From NCBI GenBank assembly GCA_963761005.1, contig CAVXFK010000002.1, forward strand, positions 48,638 through 112,637: a stretch of DNA of 64,000 nt. Direction: 5' to 3'. The first letter of the stretch is position 1; each line of letters starts with the position of its first letter. A program made the translations under genes and the position numbers. The DNA is from DASWJZ01 sp963761005 (GTDB taxonomy: Bacteria; Pseudomonadota; Alphaproteobacteria; Rhizobiales; Afifellaceae). Below, piece after piece: positions 35,358-44,058 of this stretch. The notes below the pieces were generated by a model, which was given only the letters and a program-made list of their open reading frames with translations, was not told where the DNA came from and made no database searches.

Positions 35358-36119
35358 CTATTGAGCGGTGTAGCCGCCGTCGACCAGAAGGCCGTGACCG
35401 GTGACGAAGGATGCGTCCTCGGACGCCAGGAAGAGCGCCGCCCGGGCCATGTCCTCGGGTGTGCCGATCCGGCCGAGCGGGTGCTTCGAGAAGAGGTCGG
35501 CCTTCGCCGCTTCGGCATCGGGCTGCTGGCCGAGCCACTCCTCGTAGAGCCGCGTGTCGGTGGCGCCGGGGCAAAGCGCGTTGACCCTGACGCCATCGGG
35601 GGCAAGCTCCAGCGCGAGCGTCTTCGTGAAGCTGACCGCGCCCGCCTTGGTGAGCGCGTAGGCGGCGTTGCCCGCGGCGCCGACGAGGGCGTAGGTGGAT
35701 CCGAGATTGATGATGTTGGGCGAGGATGAGCGCCTGAGATAGGGAATGGCCTCCCTCGACATCAGGAACATGCTCGTCAGGTTCTTGGTGATGATGAGGT
35801 CCCAGTCGCTGAGCGACATCACCTCCACCGCCACGAGCTTCGAGACAGCGGCGTTGTTCACCAGGATGTCGATACCGCCGTAGCGGTCGACGGTGCTTTT
35901 CACCAGCGCCTTGGCCTCGGCTTCGATCGCAGCGTCGCAGCGCGAGAAGACAACGTCGAGGCCCTCGGCCTTGAGCTCGCGCTCAAGGTCCTGGCCCGGC
36001 TGCTCGGAGCGGGAGCAGAACGCGACGCGCGCCCCTTCCTCGGCGAAGAGGCGCACGATCGCGGCTCCAATACCCGTGGAGCCGCCCGTCACAATGGCAA
36101 CCTTACCGGCTAGGCGCAT
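35358..36119 (-). CDS. Short-chain dehydrogenase/reductase (SDR)
   Basis: 253 residues. TGGSTGIGAAIVRLFAEEG at the N-terminus, LVNNAAVS, catalytic Ser in NLGSTYALVG, Tyr-x-x-x-Lys in AAYALTKAGAV, C-terminal HGLLVDGGYTAQ. Classical NAD(P)-dependent SDR. Last gene of a long minus-strand series (isomerase, regulator, dehydrogenases), 42 nt after the isomerase stop; converges with the aldo/keto reductase 37 nt away. Confidence 0.88.
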   Translation of the reverse strand: MRLAGKVAIVTGGSTGIGAAIVRLFAEEGARVAFCSRSEQPGQDLERELKAEGLDVVFSRCDAAIEAEAKALVKSTVDRYGGIDILVNNAAVSKLVAVEVMSLSDWDLIITKNLTSMFLMSREAIPYLRRSSSPNIINLGSTYALVGAAGNAAYALTKAGAVSFTKTLALELAPDGVRVNALCPGATDTRLYEEWLGQQPDAEAAKADLFSKHPLGRIGTPEDMARAALFLASEDASFVTGHGLLVDGGYTAQ

Positions 36120-36161
36120 GTCTCCCTCCGCGTCTGCGCCGCGCGCGGTCGCGGCGCGCCA

Positions 36162-37034
36162 TTATTTGGTCGGCTTAGTCGACCGCTTGTCCCAGGTCTT
36201 GCGAAAGCTCTTCACCGCGCGCTTTGCGAACTCGGCCGACGAAAGCTTCCAAAGCGAGTCGGCGTAGTCGTTGCCGAAGAGCCCGCAATCGGAGAACACC
36301 TCGACGTCGAACCAGCCGTCATAGCCGGCGGCTTCAAGTGTTCCGAAGATCATCGGAAGATCCATCTTCCCGTCGCCCGGGAGCACGCGGTCGGCCCAGC
36401 TGCGCACCGGCTCGCGCCAGTCGTTGATCTGCACGCCGATGATCCGGTCCACGTATTTCTTGGTGTCCTCGACCCAGGTCGGCAGATCCCAAGTGTGCCA
36501 GGTGTCGTAGATGATCTCGATGTTGCCCGTGCCGATGTCTTCGATCATCTCGATCGTCTCGGGAAGCGTCGTCGCGATCGACCCGGCCTCTTTGCGGAGC
36601 AACTCGAGGCCGAGCGGCACTCCAACTTCGCCGGCTGTCTCGGCGGCTGCCTTCAGGCCGTCAACGACGATCTGCCGGGTCTTCTTGTCGTCAACACCCT
36701 CTTGCGGCGCTCCCGGCAGCACCATGACGCCGAGCGGATCGAACGCCGCCAGCCGGCGGATCGCCGCGCAAAGCTCTTTGCGCCGGGAGGCCGCATCGAC
36801 AGGCTCGCGGAAGAAATTGTCGGGCACGATCGACGGCACTTCGGGAACGCACAAGGTGGCCTTAAGGCCTGATTTGAGCAGCTCTTCGCGGAGTCTTTCG
36901 TCCTGCCCCTTGGGAAGCTTGTATTCCCAGATGCCGACACCATCGACGCCGGCCGCCTTGTAGGCGACCAAGTCCTCTTCGAAGGACGCGGTATAGGTGC
37001 TGCTTTGAGAGATGGAGAGTTTCGGATAGCTCAT
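36162..37034 (-). CDS. Sugar phosphate isomerase/epimerase-like TIM barrel (AP endonuclease 2 fold)
   Basis: 290 residues from ATG 37034 (MSYPKLSISQSS). TIM-barrel pattern of xylose-isomerase-like/hydroxypyruvate-isomerase-like proteins, with metal-ligand candidates Glu in VPLGLELLRKEAG, Asp/His in IIYDTWHTWDLP, His/Asn/Asp region GVQINDWREP and Glu in WFDVEVFSD. Probably isomerises or epimerises a ketose-type intermediate. A tandem direct repeat (37130-37158) lies 96-124 bp upstream, between this gene and the PucR/CdaR-type regulator, suggesting control by that regulator. Confidence 0.82.
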   Translation of the reverse strand: MSYPKLSISQSSTYTASFEEDLVAYKAAGVDGVGIWEYKLPKGQDERLREELLKSGLKATLCVPEVPSIVPDNFFREPVDAASRRKELCAAIRRLAAFDPLGVMVLPGAPQEGVDDKKTRQIVVDGLKAAAETAGEVGVPLGLELLRKEAGSIATTLPETIEMIEDIGTGNIEIIYDTWHTWDLPTWVEDTKKYVDRIIGVQINDWREPVRSWADRVLPGDGKMDLPMIFGTLEAAGYDGWFDVEVFSDCGLFGNDYADSLWKLSSAEFAKRAVKSFRKTWDKRSTKPTK

Positions 37035-37129
37035 TGATGCGCCTCGGTCCCTGAGCGCACATCCTCGCATTGGCGTCTGTCATGGGCGATGGCCGACCTG
37101 CCCAAGCCGGGGCAAAAGGTTTGTACCAT

Positions 37130-37158
37130 TTGCCAGCCGGAAAAGTTGCCAGCCGGAA
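37130..37158 (-). repeat. Tandem direct repeat TTGCCAGCCGGAA, candidate regulator site
   Basis: TTGCCAGCCGGAA occurs at 37130-37142 and again at 37146-37158 (16-bp period), followed by GAGCTGGCA, which is complementary to TGCCAGC and could form a stem. It lies in the 142-bp gap downstream of the regulator gene and upstream of the isomerase on the minus strand, so it is either an operator or an untranslated-region structure. Confidence 0.5.
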
Positions 37159-37176
37159 GAGCTGGCACCCTTGCTG

Positions 37177-39139
37177 TCACGACTCGGCTTGGGCTGTGCT
37201 CGCCAGATCGAGGATACGAAGCGCAAGCTCAAGCGTCAGACGGTCTTCGGTGTCCTGCAGGGTGAGGCCGGTCAGCTCTTCCAGCTTGGTCAGCCGGTAG
37301 CGGATCGTATGGACATGCAGGCCAAGCTCGCGGGCGGCAAGCGAGAGGCTCGATCCGTTCGCCAGGTAGGTTCGAAGCGTTCCGATGAGGAAGCCTTTCT
37401 GCTTCTGGTCATGCTCGATGACGCTGGCGAGCGCGCGCTGACTGAAGGCCACGGCATCGCGGCTCGCGGTCGCGCCGATGATCAGCCGGTAGGCGCCCAG
37501 GCTGGCGGCGTCGACGACAGCACTCTCGGTCCAGGGTCGCGTCTCGACCGCGAGGCGCGCCTCCTGAAACATTTGCGGCACCAGAAGCGGGTCGCTGATG
37601 ACTTCGGTGAGCGCGAACCGAATCCGCGCGCCGGTCGAGGTCAGTACCACGGAGGCGATCGACTCAAGCTTCTCGGTCGCGTTGAACTTGACGTCGCGCT
37701 GGCCGGCAGACCAGGCAAGCACCACGCGTTCGCCGCGAACTGTCGCAACGGTCGGAACGGTCTGCGTCTTCAGAACCTGCTGCGCGATGGAGCAGACTTC
37801 GCGGAGAATGTTCCCGTCCACCGGAGACGCGCCGCTCCCAGATTCGCCGCGACGGAGCTTGCCGACCGCGAGCTGAAGCGGCGGCGGCAGTGCCTGGAAC
37901 GATCCGGCACTCTTCGGGACGTTCCCGTCGAGGAGCCGTTCGAGTAAGTCGGCACGCCCGCGCACGACGCCTTCTTCGAGCGCGCGTTCGCGTACGAACA
38001 CGGTGGAGGCGATGAGCGCGGCCATTTCGGCGAGCGCGACGTTGACGTTTGGCGACACCGGATCGGCGGCTTCCACGAGCACATAGCCGAGCAGGTCGGC
38101 GCCGCTCACGATCGGGCTCACGACGAGATGGTTTCCATCCTCCATCGCTGCGCGCGGGTGGAGGTCCTCGGCGACACGACGCAGCAGCTCCGGGCAGGGC
38201 TCAGAATCGAGCATCTCCTTCAGGTCCGCGTGAGCGATCGCAGGCTCGGCCGCCCTGACCCGCGCAAGACCATCGAGAATGTAAGCGCGCGAGGAGGTCA
38301 GGCAGGCGAGGCGGGTGGTCAGCGCTCCGAGGCCGAGTTCCTGGCGGGCAATCTGCGACATCGAGTTCGAGGGCCGAAAGGCGCTGGCCGAGCTCGTCGC
38401 GTTGGCGGGTGATCTCGTCGTTCAACACTTCGAGCCGGACGCGGTTCACGTGTTCGGATTCGAAAAGGCGCGCGTTCACGATTGCGATTGCTGCAATCTG
38501 TGCGAAGTCCTCAAGCATTGCGAGGTCTTCGCTTGTGAAGGTCTGCTTGTTGTGCAGGGTATCGACGACGAGCACGCCAAGCACGGTTCCCTTGAAGACC
38601 AGGGGCGCGGTCATCGCCGCCTTGGGTGCTCGCGGTCCTTCGCTTGCCTCCTGGAAGTACTGATACGTCTCAGGCGTCGCGTCGGCGACCGCAGCGAAGA
38701 CGGCTTCTTGGTCAGGATAAATCTCGCCGCGACCGCTGAGGAACGCGCGCCCGGCTGCCGCCTCGCCGGGTTTCAGGGAGAGCTTGAAGATGCTCGGACC
38801 GAAACCGACGGAGTTGGTCACGACCAGCCGCCCCGAGGTTGGGTCCTCCAGGTAGAGCGTCCCGGCATCGGCGGCAGGAATAACGGCGATCGCCCTGACG
38901 AGAACCTGATGCACGATCTCGGAGAGGTCGAGCTCGGAGGTGAGCATCCGCGCGACTTCGAGAAGCGTGGTCAGACGCTTGAGGCGGGCATCCTGCGGGC
39001 GATCACCGCCCGCGCGCGGCATCCGTGTGACCGGGCTTCTCTCGGCGCTTGAGGCCAGGACTTCCGAAGCGCGGCTGTGTGCATGCGGCGTGCGGCGTGC
39101 GGGCGCCTTGCGCTGCAACTCCTTCACCGACTTGTCCAT
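37177..39139 (-). pseudogene. GAF-domain transcriptional regulator with PucR/CdaR-type C-terminal HTH, +1 frameshift
   Basis: About 653 residues when read across one extra base at about 38359-38362 (RLSALELD in the first frame, SQIARQELGLGALTTRL in the second). Residues about 55-230 are a GAF domain (LDLSEIVHQVLVRAIAVIPA, AGTLYLEDPTSGRLVV, VLGVLVVDTLHNKQTFTSED). The second half has a PucR-like central region and the C-terminal HTH_30: LSLAARELGLHVHTIRYRLT and KLEELTGLTLQDTEDRL. Such proteins activate purine, sugar-acid (CdaR: glucarate) or other catabolic genes. Alternatively two overlapping genes, with ATG 38361 starting the second, but then the GAF protein would end in about 50 residues of non-protein-like sequence. 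Confidence 0.8.
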
Positions 39140-39299
39140 TTTCTTTTTGTCTCCCTAGACGGATCGAGTGAAACAGACGGCACCTCCTCCGTCCACCGTC
39201 GTCGGCGATCGGATTCTCCGATCCAGCGCGTCAAAGGCGGAAAGGCTGCAGCCGTGCGTTGTCGGAAGGCGAGGCGGCCTCTCGATTGCTGCGATGCAC

Positions 39300-40202
39300 T
39301 CAGTCGTCGACCGGACCGCCGACTGAAGCCTCCAACACCAGACGGACGGCTGCGGTGTCCTCCTGACCGTGGCCTGCGGCAATCGCTGCCTGGTAGAGCG
39401 GCGCCGTCGCGTCGAAGAGCGGCGTCGCCGCGCCGATCTGCTGCGCAAACTCCTTGATGAGGCGCATGTCCTTTTGCCACACGTCGAGCTTCATCGTAGG
39501 CGGCTCGTAGACATTTCGGACGATCATCGGTCCGCGCACCTCAAGAATGCGGGACTGGCCCGCGCCAGCGCACAGGACCTCGCAGAGGGTCGTGGGATCG
39601 AGGCCGCAGCGAAGGCCGAGCGACAACGCTTCCGCGGCGGCGACATTGTGGACTGCAACGAGAAGGTTGGCGACGAATTTCATGCGCGTGCCGTTGCCGA
39701 ACGCGCCGAGATAGATCGCCCGGCGGGAAAAGTCGGCGAACACCGGCTGACAGCGTTCGGCGACGCCTTTGTCGCCGCTGACATAGAGCACGATGTCGCC
39801 GGCGGCGGCTTGAGCGCCGGTGCCGCTGATCGGCGTATCCAGCATCGCGACGCGCACAGCCGCGAGTCGATCGAATGCGCGGACCTTGCCGCGCAGAGAC
39901 AGCGTGCTGAGTTCCACTAGCACTTGGCCCGGCCGTCTTCGTGCACCGAGAATGGCGTCGACCGTCACTTGGAGAGCTTCGTCACTCGGGAGACTGGTCA
40001 GGAGCAGATCCGCCGACTCCGCCACGGCCGCAGCGGAATCTGCTATTTGAAGGTTGTTCCCGGAGATTGCTTCGCAGCGCGCGCTGTCCGTGTCGAAGCC
40101 GATCACCTCCCGCCCGGCGCCCGCTAGGTGACGCGCAACGGACGAGCCCATGATGCCGAGCCCAATCACCCCGACCGAGAGTGGCCACCCATCTTGTTTC
40201 AT
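39300..40202 (-). CDS. Beta-hydroxyacid dehydrogenase (tartronate semialdehyde reductase / 3-hydroxyisobutyrate dehydrogenase family)
   Basis: 300 residues. NAD(P) motif VIGLGIMGSSVARHLAGAG at the N-terminus, substrate-binding LDTPISGTGAQAAAGDIVLY (usual D.PVSGG), and catalytic Lys in GTRMKFVANLLVAVHNVA. Family enzymes oxidise 3-hydroxyacids such as D-glycerate or 3-hydroxyisobutyrate. Follows the M24 peptidase gene by 58 nt on the minus strand and precedes the GAF/PucR-type regulator by 160 nt. Fits a route in which an aldarate or hydroxyacid is converted to tartronate semialdehyde and glycerate; substrate not proven. Confidence 0.87.
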   Translation of the reverse strand: MKQDGWPLSVGVIGLGIMGSSVARHLAGAGREVIGFDTDSARCEAISGNNLQIADSAAAVAESADLLLTSLPSDEALQVTVDAILGARRRPGQVLVELSTLSLRGKVRAFDRLAAVRVAMLDTPISGTGAQAAAGDIVLYVSGDKGVAERCQPVFADFSRRAIYLGAFGNGTRMKFVANLLVAVHNVAAAEALSLGLRCGLDPTTLCEVLCAGAGQSRILEVRGPMIVRNVYEPPTMKLDVWQKDMRLIKEFAQQIGAATPLFDATAPLYQAAIAAGHGQEDTAAVRLVLEASVGGPVDD

Positions 40203-40260
40203 TGCGCTCCCGTCCCCGGGCTCCTTGTTTCCAAAGCCCTTTGGTTGCTCGCAACGGAGG

Positions 40261-41505
40261 CTAAAGCAGAAGTCGCTCGTCGAAAGGCGCGCGCGACATC
40301 ACGTGCGGCTCGTCCTCGGTGACGAGCACCATCTCCTCCAATCTGACGCCGCCGCCCCCGCGCACTCCCTCGACCCAGATGAGGGGCTCGACGGCAAACA
40401 CCATGCCGGGCTCGAATTCATAGACAGGCGCGCCGGGCAGCGTCTCGCCGATATAGGGCGGCTCGTTGGCGCCGATACCGACGCCGTGGCCGATGAACAG
40501 CGACAGCATGCGGCCGCCGAGCCCGTAGCTGTCGGCCGTGCGGATCAGAGCTTCCGCTGCGTCCTTGTTGGTCCGGCCCGGCCGCATCTCGGCGATGCCG
40601 GCCTGAAGGCCACGATACACGGCCGTATAGATCTTCTTTTGCTCGTCCAACGGCTTGCCGCAGATGACGGCGCGCGCGACGTCGCCGAAGTAGCCGCCCC
40701 AACACGCGCCGATGTCGATGAAGACGATGTCGCCATGGCGGATGAGCTTGTCGCTGCAGATGCGGTGCGGCGGCGCCATGTTCTCGCCCGAGGCGACGAA
40801 CGGCGTCATGACGTGCGCGTATTCGCCGCCGAGGCGAAAGAGGGTCCGCATCGCTTCCCCCGCGACCTCGCACTCGCGCACGCCGTCGGCGACCGCGGCG
40901 GTTGCCGTCGCGGTCACCGCGTCCGCGAGCGCGGTCGCCTCTTCGAGCAGCACGATCTCCTCGGGAAGCTTGTTCTTGCGCGCCTGTTGCATCGGTGTGT
41001 CGCCGTCTTCGACCGCGAGCTTCGGGAAGTGCGCGGCAAGCGCCTTGGTGAAAACCATGTTCGACTCGTCGAGTCCGAGCTTGGCATTGGTCAGGCCATG
41101 CGCCTTGAGCACAGGGCCCAGGATGTCCTTCATCAGCCCCTCGACCAGCGCCTTCTCCTCGATGATTGGAATCGTATGGGCCTCTTCGATCCAGGGCATC
41201 GTCCGATCGACCCGATCGCGTTCTCCGCCCGAGCAGAAGAGAATCGGCGGCTTGCCTTCAACGAGAAGTGCGCCGTTCAGCGCCGTCGTCTTGCCGGCGA
41301 TCAATTGCGGGCGGAGATCCGTCAGATAGCGGCAGTTCTCGTCCTTCCAGACCAATAGAGCATCGAGACCGGCGGCGCGTCGCTGCGCGTCCGCCTTGGC
41401 GATGCGTTTCGCACGAAGCCCGGCGAGATCGACGCGGCGCTCGTAGCCGACGTGAAACGGTCCTTGGGCGAAGCGGTCCGGCCCTGCCGCGGCGACGGGG
41501 CTCAT
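40261..41505 (-). CDS. M24-family metallopeptidase (Xaa-Pro dipeptidase/aminopeptidase P-like)
   Basis: 414 residues from ATG 41505; the stop of the upstream dehydrogenase overlaps this start by 4 nt (ATGA, 41502-41505). N-terminal creatinase-like domain (RYLTDLRPQLIAGKTTALNG), C-terminal pita-bread fold with all five metal ligands: Asp in IVFIDIGACWGG, Asp in YFGDVARAV, His in IGHGVGIGANEPP, Glu in VFAVEPLIW, Glu in VRLEEMVLV. Unlike the M24 proteins at 16076 and 48062, this one should bind two metals. Probably cleaves Xaa-Pro or an amide in a small substrate. Operon with two dehydrogenases. Confidence 0.88.
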   Translation of the reverse strand: MSPVAAAGPDRFAQGPFHVGYERRVDLAGLRAKRIAKADAQRRAAGLDALLVWKDENCRYLTDLRPQLIAGKTTALNGALLVEGKPPILFCSGGERDRVDRTMPWIEEAHTIPIIEEKALVEGLMKDILGPVLKAHGLTNAKLGLDESNMVFTKALAAHFPKLAVEDGDTPMQQARKNKLPEEIVLLEEATALADAVTATATAAVADGVRECEVAGEAMRTLFRLGGEYAHVMTPFVASGENMAPPHRICSDKLIRHGDIVFIDIGACWGGYFGDVARAVICGKPLDEQKKIYTAVYRGLQAGIAEMRPGRTNKDAAEALIRTADSYGLGGRMLSLFIGHGVGIGANEPPYIGETLPGAPVYEFEPGMVFAVEPLIWVEGVRGGGGVRLEEMVLVTEDEPHVMSRAPFDERLLL

Positions 41506-42572
41506 GAAGTAAGATTCCGTGCGGCCGTCGGGCGCCGGACGGGATCGGCGTCCGCGCGTGCGCCGTGCAAGGACCATGTGTCGAGCACTTCGGGATTGAC
41601 GACGTTCGGCGGTCGGCGCCCTTCGACCAGCGCCTGAGCGTTGTCGGCGACGGCATGCGCAAGCGCAGTCCGCGTTTCCAGAACGGCGCTGCCGAGATGC
41701 GGCGTCAGGATCACGTTGTTCATTCCGATCAAAGCCGGCGTAACCGCCGGTTCTCGTTCGAAGACGTCAAGCGCCGCTCCCGCGATCTGGCCTCGTTCAA
41801 GGGCTGCGACCAGCGCCTGTTCGTCGATCATGGGCCCGCGCGAGGTGTTGACCAGAAACGCCGTCGGCTTCATCAGCGACAATTCCCGCGCGCCGATCTG
41901 ATGCCGCGTCTCGGCCCTGAGCGGCGAATGGACAGAAACGAAATCCGACTGTCGGAGCAGTTCGTCGAGCGGAACAAACGTCATGCCCACCTCTTGCTCG
42001 AGGTGCTCGGGCTTCCGACGCGGAGACCAGTAAAGGACCTCCATCTCGAAGCCGCGCGCGCGACGCGCGACCGCGGTGCCGACGCGCCCGCCGCCGCCGA
42101 CCAGGCCGAGCGTCTTTCGCCACACGCCGGAGCCGAGCAGGTGGTTCGACTGCCCGCCCGGGAAGATGCCGCGGCGAAGAGCCTTGTCGCCCTCGACCAG
42201 GCGCCGCGCCAGCGCGATCAGAAGACCGAGGCACGTATCCGCGGTCGCTTCCGTCACGATCGGGGGCGCAATCGTCACCACGATGCCGCGCCGCGTGGCC
42301 TCGTCGATGTCGATGTCGGTGGGCGTCACTGCCATCGAAACGATCGCGCGCAAATCCGGGTTGGCCGCGATGACGGGGCGGTCGATGTTGTCGTGCAGGA
42401 ACGAAATAAGGAAATCGCAATTCCGCACGCCGGCAAGCAAGGCGTCGCGCGGCAGAATCTGGCTGGAGTCGGAATTGACGGTGACGTTGGCAAAGGTCTG
42501 TAGCCGATCAATCGCACTGGCGGCGATCGGTTGCGTGATGAAGATGCGCGGTCGCGTCTCTCGCTGGTCCAT
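41502..42572 (-). CDS. D-isomer-specific 2-hydroxyacid dehydrogenase
   Basis: 356 residues. Nucleotide motif LGLVGGGGRVGTAVARRA, catalytic Arg in VNTSRGPMIDEQAL, Glu in FEREPAV, His in LTPHLGSAV, the glyoxylate/hydroxypyruvate reductase pattern. First gene of the 42572-39300 minus-strand operon and translationally coupled to the M24 peptidase. A LysR-type palindrome lies 361 bp upstream of the start, matching the one in front of the other M24/hydroxyacid dehydrogenase operon. Confidence 0.88.
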   Translation of the reverse strand: MDQRETRPRIFITQPIAASAIDRLQTFANVTVNSDSSQILPRDALLAGVRNCDFLISFLHDNIDRPVIAANPDLRAIVSMAVTPTDIDIDEATRRGIVVTIAPPIVTEATADTCLGLLIALARRLVEGDKALRRGIFPGGQSNHLLGSGVWRKTLGLVGGGGRVGTAVARRARGFEMEVLYWSPRRKPEHLEQEVGMTFVPLDELLRQSDFVSVHSPLRAETRHQIGARELSLMKPTAFLVNTSRGPMIDEQALVAALERGQIAGAALDVFEREPAVTPALIGMNNVILTPHLGSAVLETRTALAHAVADNAQALVEGRRPPNVVNPEVLDTWSLHGARADADPVRRPTAARNLTS

Positions 42573-43263
42573 CTATGATGCTCGTGACAATCGGCGATCC
42601 GTTGACTGTCCGGAATCGCTCCTTCGGCACCCAGCGCGCCGGGTACCTTCGAGAGCTCTGTCACGTGCGACACGACGTCGATCCGCTCGACCCCGTTACG
42701 ATGCCGCTGACGCGAAGAGGTGTCTGACTGAGTGCCGGCCCGGCAACGCCCGCCACAAGGATTGCGGGCACGAACGGGATGGCATCACACCGACTTGGCC
42801 AGTTCCAATACCGAAGCTCTTGCCGATACGCTCCCTTGATCCATGAAGAGGCTGTCCGCAGTCGGGGAGGCTTTCACGAGACGTTATCGGAGACGACAAT
42901 GACCTCGGAAATAAAAATATCTACCGTCGCGCATCAGGATTCCTGATAAACCGCTATTTTTCGTCACGCGTATTGTCTTGCGCGGATGGATATCACGCAA
43001 GTCGCGCTTCAAACTCTCCCCAAGGGGCCGGCGCCTCGATCTCCCTACTTCGGCAATAGGGCCAAGAAACCGTCGTCGCCGGCGTCGATGATGAGACGCC
43101 GGAGGTCTACGGAGAACGCATCGATGGCGGCCGGCGGCTGGCCGCCGCCATCGGCTGCGGCGCCCGTTTGGCGCTCCACTTGTTCCTCCGACTCGACACG
43201 CGTCCCCGGTTCGAATACCGCCGGACGCCTGCGCTCCCTCCTCGGCCGTGAGGTTCTTCTTCG
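42573..43263. other. 691-bp divergent intergenic region without a supported gene
   Basis: Separates the minus-strand dehydrogenase/M24 operon from the plus-strand deacetylase. It holds an AT-rich patch (ATAAAAATATC, 42911-42921) and the LysR-type site at 42931-42948. Frames that stay open here read as Arg/Pro/Ser-rich antisense-type translations; a minus-strand frame ending at 43045 (last residues DDGFLALLPK) looks slightly more protein-like and might be a gene remnant, but I cannot support it. Confidence 0.5.
42931..42948 (-). promoter_or_regulatory. LysR-type operator, copy 2
   Basis: GCATCAGGATTCCTGATA, containing the perfect 15-bp palindrome ATCAGGATTCCTGAT (T-N11-A). Differs from the copy at 17458-17475 only in the central base. 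It lies 361 bp upstream of the dehydrogenase start at 42572 and next to an AT-rich segment that could be the promoter, implying a long leader. Confidence 0.65.
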
Positions 43264-44058
43264 ATGCCGCTTGATTTCGACTCCCTCCGCCGCGAGCTCG
43301 ACCGTTGGTCGGAGGCGGATCGCGTCGCGGCGTTCTGGTGGCGGGACGACGATGCGGTCGCGCCGACGCCGGCGCTGACGCGGCTCCTCGGTCTCTCCGA
43401 TGCATTCGGCATCGAGATCGGCGTCGCGGTCGTGCCGGCTCACGCCGAAGATGCGCTCGCCGAAGCGATCTCGCGCCACGCCGGCGCCGTGGTGCTGCAG
43501 CACGGCTACGCGCACATGAACCATGCGCGCCCCGGCGATCTGGCGGTCGAATGCGGCGGCGCGCGGCCGCTCGAAGCGATCCTGGAGGAGCTGCGCCTTG
43601 GCAAGGCGCGCCTCGCGGCGCTCTTCGGTAAGCGGTTCGCCAAGATCATGGCGGCGCCGTGGAACCGCATCGAGGAGCGGGTGCTTGGCGGCCTGGCTGC
43701 GCTCGGATTTGCCGGCGCCTCCGCCTATGGGCCGCGAGCAATGATGGAAGGCCACGGACTTGTCATCGCCAACACGCACGTCGACCCGATCAACTGGCGC
43801 GAACGCCGCTTTGCCGGAACCGAAAAAGCGCTCTCCGGCATCATTGGCGAGCTCATCGCGCGCCGGACCGGTGCGACCGATGCCGACGAGCCGCTCGGTC
43901 TTCTGACGCACCATCTCGACCATGACGCAGCATTCTGGGAATTCCTGGAACGCTTCTTCGCTCTCACGCGAGCGCATCCCGCCGCGCGCTGGCTGAGCAT
44001 CGACGAGGCATTCCAGCCGCACGCGGTGTCGGCTCCGCTGACGAGAGCCGGGCCGTGA
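43264..44058 (+). CDS. Polysaccharide deacetylase-like protein (NodB-fold)
   Basis: 264 residues. The first catalytic/metal region FWWRDDDAVAP and the HxxxH-type motif VLQHGYAHMNHA resemble NodB-fold carbohydrate deacetylases; MAAPWNRI and LLTHHLDHD would supply the later conserved His/Arg positions. No signal peptide, so a cytoplasmic enzyme acting on a small or lipid-linked glycan is likelier than a secreted chitin deacetylase. The stop overlaps the next start by 4 nt (GTGA, 44055-44058). Similar proteins occur in exopolysaccharide loci. Confidence 0.72.
   Translation: MPLDFDSLRRELDRWSEADRVAAFWWRDDDAVAPTPALTRLLGLSDAFGIEIGVAVVPAHAEDALAEAISRHAGAVVLQHGYAHMNHARPGDLAVECGGARPLEAILEELRLGKARLAALFGKRFAKIMAAPWNRIEERVLGGLAALGFAGASAYGPRAMMEGHGLVIANTHVDPINWRERRFAGTEKALSGIIGELIARRTGATDADEPLGLLTHHLDHDAAFWEFLERFFALTRAHPAARWLSIDEAFQPHAVSAPLTRAGP

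Noticed and set aside
43045..44022. 325-codon minus-strand frame covering the deacetylase-like gene and part of the intergenic region
   Set aside because: Antisense shadow over most of its length; only its last 30 residues look protein-like, which is too little to call a gene.
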